This document shows positions 11,038 to 23,611 of a stretch of DNA of 64,000 nt, in pieces. The notes beneath the pieces are model-generated. The model did no database searches. It was not told where the DNA came from and saw only the letters and a program-made list of their open reading frames with translations. The position numbers and the translations under genes were made by a program. Source of the DNA: Trichaptum fuscoviolaceum (taxonomy: Eukaryota > Basidiomycota > Agaricomycetes > Hymenochaetales > Trichaptaceae). The stretch's first letter is position 1; each line of letters starts with the position of its first letter. Location: contig CAJSYZ010000011.1 of NCBI GenBank assembly GCA_910574455.1, forward strand, positions 1 to 64,000, in the 5' to 3' direction.

Positions 11038-11790
11038 ATGATCTTTTCCTTCGCGCAAGATATCTGTCCCTGAGGCAGCGGGTCCTCCTGTTCACAACAC
11101 CTTGCGGCTTTCCTCGGCGCTCCATATGGCGTATGATATAGACTGTCTTGGGTTCTGATGCTGAAGTTTCATCCAACTCGGTACAACTGTTTCGCCCTTT
11201 GTCCTCGTTCTAAATTCATCTGCGGTGCGACTCCCCTCTGTACTACATTCTCTAATATGCTTAATATACCTCCTTTACCATTCGCTCCTTGATTATCTTA
11301 CTCATTTCGACTGTACCGCGATGTGGACTTCTCGTCATACATACAATTACAACTTCATTCTTTTTAACGCATTTGTAACCTTTACTCTATCGCGCAAACT
11401 TTCAAGTATACTACGCATGTCGGTTTCGTAGCATATTTGTGCTTAGTGGTGTATAATCTGATTTGGTATAGATTCAAACCTTGTTCGTGAACGTTGGATA
11501 CAGCAAGAGTGGAATCAAGTGTCACGAAGTCGTTTAAGGCGTGTCTCCCGCATCCTTCGTAGCCTAGGGTATTATTTGACAAGACTACATGATAGAATAC
11601 AAACGAAGTGAGATGAAATACAATGTTGATAAAGTCATGAGGATGGTAAATGCAAGAACGATAAGGATGAACTGAATAAAACAAACGTAGCTGATGAGGA
11701 ACCGACGACCGGGAGAAAGAAAGAGGCATGAAAAGAGGGATGGGTTGCCTGAATGGTTGAGAGAAACTAACATACAGGCCCGCCGTTTCA
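11038..11790. other. 3' flank shared between R1 and M1
   Basis: No gene. The stretch about 11385-11470 (containing 'tactacgcatgtcggtttcg') is the reverse counterpart of the 3' flanks of R0 (about 4400-4480) and R5 (about 55990-56040). It is part of the duplicated unit and not independent sequence. Two convergent genes end into it. Confidence 0.5.
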
Positions 11791-14700
11791 TCCCATCAAC
11801 TCGACCCACGCCGCCGTAGTTCAGGTTGGAGCTCCGGATGCGAGGGATGGGAGAGCAGAAAGAGCTTGACTGGATGCATGGTCTGTGACCACCATTGGAA
11901 GGATAGTCGGCGTTGGGTGAGACGTCCGAACTCGAAACCTGGCCCTAAAAAGAGAGAGTAGTGGTTTATATAGATCATACAAGAATCCACGAATGCGAGC
12001 TGGTATAGTATCCGAGGAATGATGTGATCCTGATGGTATAGCTCTGTTGTGATCCTAGGGTTATTCTGAATCAGTTTTCGTCTACAAACCGGATGGACAC
12101 CTACAAGAGTATCAGAGCCATGGTCCGAGGGATTACGCGTTCCTGCCAGTGATGGTCCAGCATTGTTGTGCTCTTGCATTGAGTCCATCTCATGTTCTAC
12201 TGCCTGTTGCTGTACTATATCTCGAGTCGTTCTTGTGCTCTGGATGTCGAAGTGAGTTTATATGATGTGGGTTACAGGCATCAGTATCGAACCTTCAGCA
12301 CTTCCCATGCCCTGTTGAAAGCTGCTGTTCGATACTCCCGGTCGCTAACGCGTAGCTGGAGAAGCTTGCGGTGCTTGTCAAACTCTATCTTCACCATTTC
12401 AAAAAACAGCAAACTAAGCTCCGGGTATCCCCACAAGAAAGCTTCAAGTCGTTCCTCTATATCATCATTGTCGCTGATTAAAATAAGAGAGTTCAGAATA
12501 GAAGACGTATAATATAATATACATACATTCGGAATGCCCGCTTTAGTATCTCTTGCATTATTCCATCTGATAGTCTACCTTCTCCAAATTTGCTATAAAT
12601 AATTTGGTAGTACATTCTTGCTACATCCTCTGATTCAGAGTTGTATAGTGCCAGAGGCTGGGGAGAGTCTGTTGTTTCCTCTCCTGCCACCTGCCTTTGA
12701 TGAGAGAGTCTCTGGACAATGCGACTATGGAATGATAAGTCAGCGTTTTCTAGGTTAAATGACTGTATATTTAGTGCCACTTATGATTTACCGAATTTGA
12801 ACTGAGATTGTCCACGGGCTCGGCCAACGGCCATGGCAGTATAGATAGTAGTTTATACGACCTACGTGCTTGTCAAGGCAAAGCGACCTAAGTATACATT
12901 ATTAGATCAAACTCAGAATTTGAATCTCCAAAGAAGATATAGATACCAGAAAATATTCCGCAGCAGATGTGCAAATTTAGGCATCACTTCGAATCTGAGC
13001 GGTTTAATAATCCAGTCTGAAGTCTTTTTGTTAGTCCAAAGTTTAACTGTTCTAGCCCACTTTTTGGCTGTTACTGTGGGTTGTGTAGAGCTCCAGATGA
13101 CGCATCCGCTAATCCATTTCGCCCAGAAGGACTCATGCTTGAGCTCAAATATGAACCAAGCCGTGACTGTAAGTAAGCATGCTGCATGTACTCCGGTAAG
13201 GATATTAGTTGTCAGAGAAACATATTTGAACTACGCAAATCGTGAGTCAGCCTTACCAACAATGGAGTTGCTGGCATACCTGAAGGGATAGATGTGCAAA
13301 TAGATTTAGACCAATAACGAATGAAACTGATGCAATGATCAAAAAGATCATAGGAGCTTTGTCGAGCCATATGTAGATTGGTTTGGGTGTACGTGACGAG
13401 TTATAGCTATGGTTGTATGGTTGTCATTTAATACGCCCGAACACAGCAAATCACGTACACAGAAGATTTTCTCCAGGTCATCCCAAGCAGACTGCTTACG
13501 CCCGATGAAACACTGAAGACGAGCGATAGGAACCAGAAAAGGTTTGTCAGTCCTCCTAACTTTGAATTGCCCTGGTTGTATGTGATCTGAAGCGTAGTTG
13601 CCGTTACGCTTGAGAAGAAGGTAGCAATCGTCGTAATGTTAGCGTATCGAATTGTAGCCCTCTCCTTTTCATCCGAAAGGAAAGTGGGTAGTGCTTGTAT
13701 GACTAAAGGTAAGTAAAACGTCACAATGAACAAGATGAATTCCGACCTCTCTCTTCAAATGTCTTCAATTCTTCGGGAATATCTTGCATTATCCCATCCA
13801 AGTCGGCAAGGAGCTTCGATAAGAGTTCAAAACATTCAGGCCCACGTAATATGTCTAAACCATAGATATTTTAGAGTCCTCATATCGTCACAATATCGCT
13901 GGTACTTACTTTCACCCAGCACTTTAAAACATCCGCTCTTCACATAATGTGGTTAGCAATTCACATGAACGTTAGGATTGTAACTCACCAAAATCCAGGT
14001 CTCCAATGTCTTCACTTTCCGAAAATAGAATGCATGCTTCTGGCGGTACAGTGCAATGCGAAAGTCTTTGACAGATGAATAAAGACACCGAAAGGAGTTC
14101 ATTGTCTCTGCCACCGCCCCGCTCCTGCCTGTAGTGCAAGTACGAATTAGATACGGAGTTTAGCGGTAAAGCAGAACATACTATGTGTTGCAATATCCAG
14201 GACTTTCAGTCAGGAGTCAACCGGCTTAGTTAGATCTGCTTGCAGGGATCTCGCAGATTTGATGACTTCCGCGTCGCCTCCGATGATTTCTAGGTGGTTG
14301 ATAAGGTGCCATAGCTATTTAAATTATTACGTGTGGCTGTGACGCGTCAAGACCGTATGCGTACCTCATCCTTTAATTCGTTACATTTCCTGTGAATTCC
14401 ATCACTTATAACTTGAGGTAAAGGCTCGAAATGATAGACGTACCTTCTGTGCCCATTACACTGTTCTAACAGTTGCGACTTACTTTCTGGCATTAGCCAG
14501 GCTTGTTCATTCCAAGATGAGTCGGAGAAAATACAGGCAATACGGTCCACAGACAATACTTCAAACTTCTGTGGGTCTTGCTTCGTCATCCAATCCACCG
14601 AGGCTTCCAGATTGTCAGAACTTTGGGCATTTCGAATGTGACTGTTGCTTACATTTTTTGTAGCATTTTGTTAACTCGTCAGACACACAGTTCATTCCAA

Positions 14701-15890
14701 TTTCTAAACGGTGAAAAATGGTACGATACGCAGAATCATACCGGGGAAACGGGCGCAACCGTCTACTATTGTACTCTTCAAAGCGTTTTAGTACACTGCT
14801 ACAGGAAGTACGTTGAATATCTACCTTCAATCTGATTACAAACTGACTTCGTACAAATGCATTAGCTTCAACCATACCACAGAACTGTTACTCACAGCAA
14901 TAGCAGAAAGCCATTGCTCTGTGATTTCACGAGCAGGCGCGTCTCCTCCCAATCCCCATCCAGTCCTATTGAGTTCGAGAGAATCGGATTTGACTCTATT
15001 AATTACTGTTTCCACCTTTCTCAAAAGTTCCAGTTTCCCTTCTAACAAACAAAGGTTGAATCTTTCGCATGACTTCAATGGGGAAGGTTACGCACTATAC
15101 GTGTCATCAATTAGATAGTTTTCCGTGCAAGTCACAAATTCGAACATTCCTTCTTGTAGTCCGTTCATTAGATGGATACTGGAGTCGTCCAATCCGATTG
15201 TGCAATTATACACAACTAGACGATTCAGCTGATATGAAGTCATGAGGACCCTTTAAAATAATAGAAAGTATCATGCACACACACCGTCCTTTTCATTTTC
15301 TCGCATTCGCTGGAGCATAGTTCATATGTTATTCTCAGTAAATTAGTTTGGTGCGATCGAACACGTACACTCTGTGCTGCGCACATCTGTCTTTATAGCG
15401 CAGATTCACTGCTTCTGGAGACCAGTCATGACCTGTGGATTAAGTTCATTAGGATTGCAGTGAAAAGGAATTGAATTATTGCGCACGGCCATAATTATCC
15501 GGTGTGTTTCTAGGGTCAGAGATGAGTCCCTGCTCAGTCGAAGGCCCTGCTTGCGGAGACGATTGTGCCGGTTGGAATACAGCTTCATCGTTTTCATGAA
15601 CTTGACCTTTATTGCAAGGTTAGTAGTTATGCAAGTGGTAGACATGTGAGTATATGTCTCACTGGTCGGCAGTTGTGCTGATGCGAGTTCAACTGCTTCG
15701 TTTACTTGAGCCAGAGCTTCCATGAAATTGGCCATCAATAATATACGAGCAAGGATAAATCTCACAATGTCTCTGCTCAATCTCTTGATCCATGGACGTC
15801 AAGGTATCTTGCAGGTTCTGTACAGCTGCCCGAAGATGCTTTATAGTCGCGGGAGTTAGCAACAAACCATCTCCTGTTAAAGTATGATAT
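11790..15890 (-). CDS. Multi-membrane-span protein of unknown family, copy M1
   Basis: This is a many-exon minus-strand gene with short introns. The N-terminal part begins near 15870 (LTPATIKHLRAAVQNLQDTL) and is helix-rich and soluble. A membrane part at about 13030-13740 has consecutive hydrophobic segments, including IVTFYLPLVIQALPTFL, ITTIATFFSSVTATTLQI, FWFLSLVFSVSSGVSSLLG and APMIFLIIASVSFVIGLNL. A hydrophilic helical C-terminus follows (ARMYYQIIYSKFGEG at about 12585-12635), and then a polar tail ending near 11800. The same order, splice sites and most residues are found in M2 on the opposite strand (51422-55660). Both copies keep the frame open across the exons that I checked, including an exon that removes an apparent stop near 15480. 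I do not recognise the family; four to six membrane helices suggest a membrane protein. The exact start exon (MSG-type in M2) is not clear here. Confidence 0.6.
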
Positions 15891-15899
15891 TAATAGACC

Positions 15900-16660
15900 G
15901 GCCAAGAGGTGTTGATCCTTACCTATCGATGGATCTAGAATATCGTAGGTTAGAACTAAGAATTGATGTATAGCTAGAATAGGGCATACCAGACATAGAT
16001 GAAGAGTTGGGAGTGTTCTCTTTGAAGGGAGTGGAAGAGGACGGACTGAGGAAGGGAATGAGCACGTTGGCCGAACACAAGGCAGCGGAGGAATCGCGCA
16101 AATCAGTCCTTAGTATGCACTGCCAGTGGCAAATAAGACAAAACAATACACTGCCACTCAGCCTCATGGCAGACGTTGGTCTATTTGACTTCACATTCCC
16201 CTTCGAATAATTTTCTCTCTTAGTCCACATCGCCATATGGCATGTCACTATTTTCAAGCTAGCTTTGCGAACATCCAATAGCAACATTGCATGATGTCTA
16301 TGATCTTGGACAGATTTCACGTCAACGGTGTATGATTGACTTCGCGTTCAGGATGAGATGAGCTAGGCAAGTGCTTCAATCGGTGAGTCCTTCATGTCCG
16401 TTGCAAAGATATGGCGTTATAAGGCAATCCCAGCAGCCCCAACGAATGTGATGTCGCCTGCCGCTATATGCATTGCTGTTATGAAGGCTCTACAATCTAT
16501 TCAAGTGCGTCTTATATCATTTTGAATTGATAGTATGTAACACACACCAGTAGTAGACTCATTTCCCTCCGCGGCTCATGCCCTCTTCATTTACTGTCAT
16601 CAAACACCTCCCTCCTATCCACAGCGTACCAGGGCCCCTGTGCCTCCCCCGGTGCCTGCT
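15900..16660. other. Intergenic, upstream of M1 and before relic R2
   Basis: No gene supported. A stretch at about 16310-16350 ('gtatgattgacttcgcg') resembles 9636-9660 upstream of R1, so the 5' flank of the receptor family begins here. The remainder could hold the M1 promoter. Confidence 0.35.
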
Positions 16661-18060
16661 CTTCCCCTGCTTCACGTTCACAACCAACTCAATTAACATG
16701 CGTCTGCGCTCTGGCTTCCCTGGTTCCTAACGCGGATCGTGCCTACCATGTCTTTCGGACAAAGCGCAGATACCATTAAAAGCAAAAGGCGTTCGTCATT
16801 TTCAGCGCGAGACAGATGTCCCAGCGATTCCATCAACGTTCTGGGCACAAGGTACATGTCCGGAAATGGCGGGTGTGTGCGCAACACAGGATATGGACCG
16901 CTAGCAACAGCATGATTTGTGTAGATGGGGGCTTCTAGGCGGACGATGTCACTTGCAAAGGTTCGTTCCTCCTGATCCTACTAAACAAAAAGTGAAATAT
17001 GAACTCAGTTACTTCTAGGTTGTACATCCTGCACTGCGTTCTCCGGTGTGTGCGTCATATATCCATCGGGATTCACCCGATCCTAACTTCGCTATGGCCT
17101 CGACGACCACGGCGGCGCTCTGGTTTGTAGAGAAGAAGGCACGCGGGCTGGGGATGGGGATAAAGTTGCGCTTCCGGAGAACGAGTCTTAGTAGAGGGAG
17201 GAAGATAGAAAGAGTGGGGTAGCAAGACGATTCAGGCCTGGACAAGATTCCGCGATCCTCAAGGTGTACGACTCCGAAGACTACGATGTGGACGAGGACG
17301 AGAGCAGCTCTTCCCGTTACTCCGGCGCTCATTCGCACCCGAACCCAAACCCGGACTCGCATCTGCGCTACATCGCTGCATCCTCCTGGGCAGTACTCAC
17401 CGGAACTTCGCCTCACAGACGCTCGAGAGGGCGGGGGCGAGGGGGCTTGAATCGGCTGAGCTGCGCGAAAGCTTGTACACGAGATCAGGTGCCATGCGTG
17501 CCGCATCCGAGTCGCCGACGTGCGCCAGCCGGGTAAGAGAAGGATAAGATGGACTAATCCATTGGGCGTGCGCGAACTCGACATCGCTGATCCGCGCTAG
17601 AGTTTAATGCGGCGTCTCCGGCTTGACCTATTTGTCTGGCTCGTCCTCGCAATCCCGCCGGGAGACGGAGACAGAGAATATGGAAAGGGCACCGATCCCG
17701 GTGGAGGAGTACGCGCTGTCAATCCTCGGCATGCTATTCAACGACGCGAAAACAGCGCGCGTAGGCGCATCGTGCATCACGTTCTCAGCTCTCGAACTCG
17801 AATCCAAATACCAACTCCAGCAAACCGGATTTCAGGCTATCGGGCGGGCTGCGCAGCTCGATACACCCAGCCCGCGCCTGTGCCTGCGCCTTTCTACTCC
17901 GCGATGAAGTCGACGTACCAGTCCCAGGCTCATTATCAAGCCCCCAAGGCAATGCAGCTGCAGATGTGTTATACGCTCAACAGCCCGCAGCGCGGCCAAT
18001 TCCCCCAGCTCGGGCGATTCGATGGAGCCAAAGAGGAACAGGAACCCATTCTTGCGGTGA
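16660..18060 (+). pseudogene. Receptor-like gene relic R2
   Basis: Recognisable pieces of R0 on plus are the exon-3 end 'ADDVTCK' with its splice donor (about 16935-16960), the acidic segment with YDSEDYDVDEDE (about 17265-17310; R0 has YGYRDYDDDD), LNRLS (about 17447-17465), VEEYALSILGMLFNDAK (about 17700-17755), and the tail ending near the tga at about 18058. Frames change between pieces, and the ectodomain is mostly missing. It lacks an M partner and is followed directly by the U relic, so this R copy may be an extra duplication. Confidence 0.65.
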
Positions 18061-18289
18061 TTGATCTTTCACGTCGCGCGGGATACTTGCTGTCGAAACA
18101 ACCCTTCTTGTTCCTGTTCTCTTCACGGATCGTCACGTCACTCCTTGTTCTGTAATCCTCATGTTTGCAGTTGCTCTCAACTCAATCACTGCCACAATTC
18201 ATCTGCGTCAATGTGTAATGAGGCATCGAACATCGAATCCTGCGTAAACAGACATCCTAACACGCTATAGCGGTCGCCGTGCAACTTGA

Positions 18290-19745
18290 AGCCGCGTAGC
18301 GAATGAAGACGCACCTTACAATGCCATTAATGTCCCATTGGCAACCGTGATTGATGGTTTGAGGAAGCATGAGAATGGAAGGCAGGGACAAGGACGAGGT
18401 GGCCATACAAGATGGACGAAACCGTGTGTTTCTCACGACATGTACACCTTCAACGTTCACTCATCGTGCTGTCCCATTGAGCAGCCATTACGACTGCCGT
18501 GCGACAGCTGGCTCTGGCACCTTGCTTTCGCATCTCCTCCCCGCGAGCACACTGTCTGCAGCACGTGCACGTGTCGACTGGCCTTCCCAAAGGCTCGAGG
18601 AGCTCTCCAGCGCGTGCGGATATGGGGGCAGCTTGCAAGAACGCGACCATGGCGCCAAAGCACACGACAACGGGCTCACCAAGAGTCACCATCATCATCA
18701 GGCCTTCGTTGGAAGACACTCATCCACCCGCATTCGCAACGTAAGTACTACACTAACGAGAGGCGGCGTCCTTCTCGTCGCACACCACAGCTAACACAAT
18801 CAGTAACGTGAAGCTCGCCTGCCGCATTCGCAAGGGCCACAGGTACAGCGGGCTACAAAGGGTCTGGCTGTTCACGAGGGCTCAACCATTAGCAGCGGAT
18901 GATGCCAGTGGGCGGCGCTGTACCTAGATGGATGGAGTACGGAATGTGCAGCCTCGACTGGCCTCCTGTTTCTTACGACATACAGCATTTCAATAAATGT
19001 GCACACATCGTGGCGCTTGGTTTACAGGAAGCTACGATGCATTTCATTGGCGTAGCCAAGCTCATCCAGGATAAGGACGTGAGTGGTGTATTCATGGCTT
19101 CTGTTTGCAAGATATTCACGTCTGATATCAGAGTGCGCTGCGGCTGTACGCCTTGCAATCAAGAAGCTCGCCACACAGCCGAGGATGTTATTATGGTGCT
19201 CTATGTGCGCTTCGGTGGTCTTGCGGATGGATACACGGATGCAGAAATTGTCTCGCACAAGCTTGTTTGCGAACTCGTTCTCTGCAGACGAATGACTTTG
19301 CCAGATGCCATGGTGCATCCATTGGAGGTAGTCGCAGGGTCCTGAAGGTTCGCTCGATCGCATGCATCGCTCAATAGCTTTCAGTCGCTACCTTCCCAAC
19401 AGCATCGTGGAATGCTCAGGCTGCGCAGACGACCAGTCCGACTCCAAACTCGTGCCTTCCGTATTGCGTCGGGTGTAATCGACACACGCACCTTCGCGAA
19501 CATGCAGGATGATAAAGGATATGCAATCCATCCCCGCATACGCGTGCTTTGATATATCATCGACGTACGTTAATTTATTTATGGCGTATTTGTTGTACGA
19601 GGCTAACGAAACTGTCAGTACAGGCGTGGATCGCTTCCTCGAGGCTGTCATCGTTCATCGAATCCAGCTATCGCTTCCACTACGCTTGTCTGCGCATTCC
19701 ACCTGCTCTCTGCGGTCAAGGACGTCGTCATGCGCTGGGAAAACG
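18290..19745 (+). pseudogene. Relic of unidentified family U, copy 1
   Basis: Coding-like DNA on plus is matched by minus-strand copies at 58010-59700 and 50205-51060. Shared phrases include SLQERDHGAKAHDNGLT, followed later by HRRPSLEDTHP-like sequence; 'SLDWPPVSYDIQHF'; GLQEATMHFIGVAKL; and 'LYEANETVSTGVDRFLEAVI' (about 19600-19655). In the 58 kb copy this last phrase is followed by a hydrophobic segment (FVSTALVFAFVYHLF). The frame is repeatedly broken, so this is not a working gene. It always lies upstream of an R copy and on the same strand. I do not recognise the family; a membrane protein is possible. Confidence 0.5.
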
Positions 19746-21215
19746 ATGCTCAACGGGGGCAGCGAATTCCGAGCTTTTTCGGTGGCAGCATTCCTGCTAG
19801 CTTGTATCTCGGTGTCGGTGCATCCTCCCGGACACACACCGAGAGCCAGCTCATCCCGTCGACCCGCAAATACAGCTTCACCGACTCTTCTGCCTTCGAG
19901 ACCCTCAAAGCCATTGCGAATAAGAACGTGAACGCAGACTCGGTCCTCCTGAGCCCAAACAAACACATTCGCGTCTGCCCTCCTCAACCGGCTCGTCTGT
20001 CTGTTCACCCGGCTCACGATCTACGACTCCATCCTGCACCTCGCGCAGCCGCCCTTCTCCTCGTCATTCACAGTCGTCCAGCTTTCTGAGCCCACCCTCC
20101 AATCCGCCGCCTCCGGTGGTGTCTGCCCCTGCCCCTCTTCTAACTCGAACTCAACTCAGCTAACAAGTACCTGCGCGTCGTGTCGCCGAGGCCGTTTCGG
20201 GCCAGTCGCAGATGCCGTAATAGCAGTCTTAGGTGGAAGGGGCGTTGGTTACATTCAGCGTGATACAGGCACGCGAGTCAGCGATGCCATCGGTGCGCAG
20301 GGCGCAGGCTCGCGAGTTGGGCGTGCGGGCGGAAATGCCAGTGATAGGGAGCAGATAGGAGCAAGTGCGACACAGGATACATGATTGCGAGCAACGGCAC
20401 GCTTTGCGCAGCTTGCGAAATCTGGATCTTACAAGAGGACGAAGTTGCTTGCAAAGAAAGGTCTGTCCTTTTCTCCTAAACAAAGTGAAAAAAAAAATCA
20501 ACGTAATCAACTTCGAACATATAACAGACTGCGCGCACACACACTCGTCTCCACATTCTGCATCGCACACCAGCTCGCGCATCACATGCCAATCCGCGGA
20601 CCGGATCTAACCAGTCCCTTACCCTCGACGTGCGTGGGGTTTGACTCGCAACGATCTCGACGGTGCGTTGGCACGCGCGGTTTTTTCTTGGGGATGGGAA
20701 TGGCGATGGGTGGGCGGGAAGAACCGGTTGCGCTGGGCTGTGCGGCGGTACGGGGAGAAGAACTTGGTGGAGGGAGGAACGGCGCGCGATAGGGGGCGAG
20801 CAGGGCAAGTCGGGATGCATCGATGCGCACGGCTCCGGGGACTTTCATGAATATGAGGACAAGCGAAAGCCGCAATCAATATACTCCGTCTCCTCCCGTA
20901 TCCAGGCGACCTCACTACCTTTCCCCACGAACCACCCGCCGCCGGCCGGTCCTGGAGAGGGATTTATTCAGGCTGAGCGGCTCGAGCCTGTACACCGAAA
21001 TCACTCGCCATGCGCGCACGGGGTCTACCGTCTTGCCTGGGTCAGGTCGGGCAGGAGCAGGAGACAGACAAGGACAAGACGGACATCAGCGAGCGCGCTC
21101 GACTTCGATGTCCATTGTCTGCCTTAGAACCTGCTATCCCGCGCCTCCGACGCGATTCGACGTACGCCTTCGTGGTCCTCGCCTTCGTATTCACAATCCT
21201 CGTCGCGATGGCGTG
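19746..21215 (+). pseudogene. Receptor-like gene relic R3, with an internal inversion
   Basis: Ectodomain sequence starts near 19890 (VNADSVLLSPNKH; R0 has VNAGSVVLSPNTF). It continues through Ser-rich and Cys-containing phrases to about 20215. The cysteine module 'ASNGTLCAAC' follows at about 20392-20420, and the tail reads LERDLFRLSGSSLYTEITRHA at about 20955-21015. Between them, about 20222-20330, the homologous stretch (LTLNVTNAP, DGIADSRACI) reads only on the minus strand, so this piece has been inverted in place. Stops and frame changes abound. Confidence 0.7.
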
Positions 21216-21589
21216 AGGAGCGGACGCGGACACGCCCATAGACATATGTATGTATACTGCGTATCTCGCCTTGTAGCATATTGAAATATGACTTAATGGA
21301 ATGTGATTGCGGTTTTATCTTGGACTTGGCGAGTGCATTGTCTTGAAATTCTTTCCGCAGCCTTCGCGCGTACGGTTGTTTTATGATGTACGTTTATGCA
21401 TGACGAAGTTTAGTAGTAATTCAAGTTGTATGTATGTACTTTGCTATGCATACAGAGGGGGAAAGGAATAATAAAGCTACATAGTAGACTACAGTCGAGG
21501 TCTGAGAGATGAGAGGAATATAAAGTTGAGAATGTCGTGACCATACCGAAAGGAAGGAAGAAAGGGATGGAGAGCTAGCAGATGAGGAA

Positions 21590-21900
21590 CCGGAGAAGGA
21601 AGAGAAGAGTAAAGAGGAGATGCGAGAATACGATGGGTGGCCAGAGAGGAGGGAGATTAGAATTGACAGATGAACGCTGAACTAAAGGCCAGTGATACGC
21701 TGTGTCATCGCACTCGTTAAACCCATTCCACCGTGCTCTGCTCGAAATACCCGAAGCGAGGGATGGAAGAGTACAAGGCACTTGAGGCGAGGCCAGGTAC
21801 GCAGACATCGTAGGAGGGATACCGGACATCCATGCAGTCGTCGTTGTCGGTCGTTGGGTGAGAAGACCAGCCTACCACAACCCTAAGCAGAAAATCGTTT
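21590..21900 (-). pseudogene. C-terminal tail of family M (relic)
   Basis: The minus strand contains sequence related to the M1/M2 tail and its flank: 'cacccaacgaccgacaacg' (about 21845-21865) and the stretch ending ctttagttcag. A related stretch is at 49180-49300 on plus. It is convergent with R3, as M1 is with R1 and M2 with R5. Only the tail remains. 21216-21590 is AT-rich 3' flank, and I see no gene in 21900-22180. Confidence 0.4.
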
Positions 21901-22181
21901 CAGGAGATGAAGGCAAGATGATACGAATGACAGTAGCATACTGCGTATCGACGCTTCAGAGAAGAAGGTAGGGCATTAGAGAAAAGACCGTCCCACGAAT
22001 GCGTCACGGTCTCTTCATCATCCACCATCACCGTCTTGATCGTTCGCAAATTCGTGACAAGAGTCATCGCCGTCAATCAGAATGTTTTGGGATCGAGCGA
22101 CCAGAAGCGGACTCAGGAGCGTAACGGTCATTGATTACTTAGTCGGAGAGTTGTACGCCGCTGTGCAGCTCTAGCTCTCAC

Positions 22182-22595
22182 TCACAACCGAGCACGTTGT
22201 AGACACGTCGCGGGCGCGGGCTGTGCGCCGCCGTCTAGTGGCACCTTCTTCGGCGCATAGCGATACACGGGGTACCCCGGGCGCTTTTCCTCCGGAGCGA
22301 GCGGCTCAACATGACGATGCACGCCCTCGCTTTCCGCGCGCCACATGCGGCCTGCCTCGCGCGAGAGCACATCCTACTGTGCCGTGCGCGGGCGGGTGTG
22401 GGACGGCGTCTGCGTTTTCGACACGGCGGCAACGGAAGAGCGGTACAGGATGAATGCGTTGCGCGGGCGCGGGATGTGTGTGGGGTCACGGCCGGTGGAC
22501 GAACTGCTGATGTGCTTGCGCTTCTGCTGCACGATGGGGATGTCTGCGTGCCGTGACCGTGGTCTTCGTTTGCGGCAGACGGCGGTGAGGGCCAT
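22182..22595 (-). pseudogene. HMG-box transcription factor fragment with an in-frame stop
   Basis: On minus, 'HIPRPRNAFILYRSS' (about 22505-22460) is the classical first helix of fungal MATA/SOX-type HMG boxes. It is followed, after a TAG at 22374-22376, in the same frame by 'LSREAGRMWRAESEG', LAPEEKR and 'PGYPVYRYAPKK'. These are the second and third helices and the C-terminal basic end. Such domains bind DNA in the minor groove and include mating-type and fruiting regulators. The middle loop is longer and poorer than normal, and only the domain remains. Conserved order plus one nonsense codon fits a pseudogene; the GC-rich DNA contrasts with both sides. Confidence 0.75.
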
Positions 22596-23039
22596 GGATG
22601 ACGGGTAGCATGAAATGTGCTAGTGCGTCGAGGAAGGTGTCAGAGATGAGGGCAAAGTGTAGGAAGAGGGAGGTGTACTTTGATGCTCTGTGCTTTTCGG
22701 CCCTGGTGCAGCCCTTTGCAATCTGTTGTCAAGCACCGCCATTGAAGTCTAAGACGGAGTTTTGACGCGACTCAAACCTCCCTTCGCCTTCTTCGAACGC
22801 GTACTGCGGCAGCGTGTCGAGTTGAAGAATTGAGCAATCGATCTCTAGTATCAGCGAAGACGATCAAGCTGATTTGTAGTCGAACTGGTCAATCTGTCCT
22901 CCAACTCGCCTCTGTCTCCGCTACCTCCTCCGTCCCTCCATCGCTGCTTTTCTACCCTTCCATTCACGCGCATTGACCATGGACGCGTCTCCCTCTGAAT
23001 CATAAATACGCATCATTATCACGCTACTGCCGAATGCGC

Positions 23040-23495
23040 ATCGGCTGGGTAACCGCACAAGCATCACGAAAGTCGCATATTACTTGCAGTGGCATTGTAG
23101 TAGCCTTGTAAAGCCTATATTGAATGTAATGGCCTGCCATACTGGGGGACAGATTAACATGCTGCGTCCCCTGTTTACCCACGCTTGAAATATGGCGGCA
23201 TCATTGCAAGGTCGCGCCATATGGCGGAGTTTCAACATATGGCAATACACGGTAACGTGAGGCAAGATTGTGCCGTCCGCACATATTGTACGACGGCGAA
23301 ATATTTCATGAGCTTACATGACAATGCCATATGGTAGAACAGTGTCATATGATGATTTTGAGCTATATTGCGTAGGATTACAATATACTGTACATATTGC
23401 ATCAAAGTGCCAGATGGTATAGCAGCGTCATATTTTGGTAACGAGGCATATGACCAGATCATACGATAGCGGTAACTCAAATATAGACAGCTCGG
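23040..23495. repeat. CATATG-rich palindromic AT tract
   Basis: CATATG appears about six times (for example 23218, 23238, 23328, 23347, 23448). A perfect 12-bp palindrome CGCCATATGGCG lies at about 23215-23226. No coding sense. It borders the block of three minus-strand genes on its left; a somewhat similar tract borders it at 33500-33730. Between 22600 and 23040, and in 23495-23610, I see no gene. Confidence 0.5.
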
Positions 23496-23611
23496 AAAAG
23501 CCCGTCATCACACCATAAATAGCACATTAGAAATCATTCTGTATTTGGTTCTATTGACACGTAAGCAACAAATTTTACTATTGGTCGTTTTGTCGAGCGC
23601 GCCCCCGCAAA

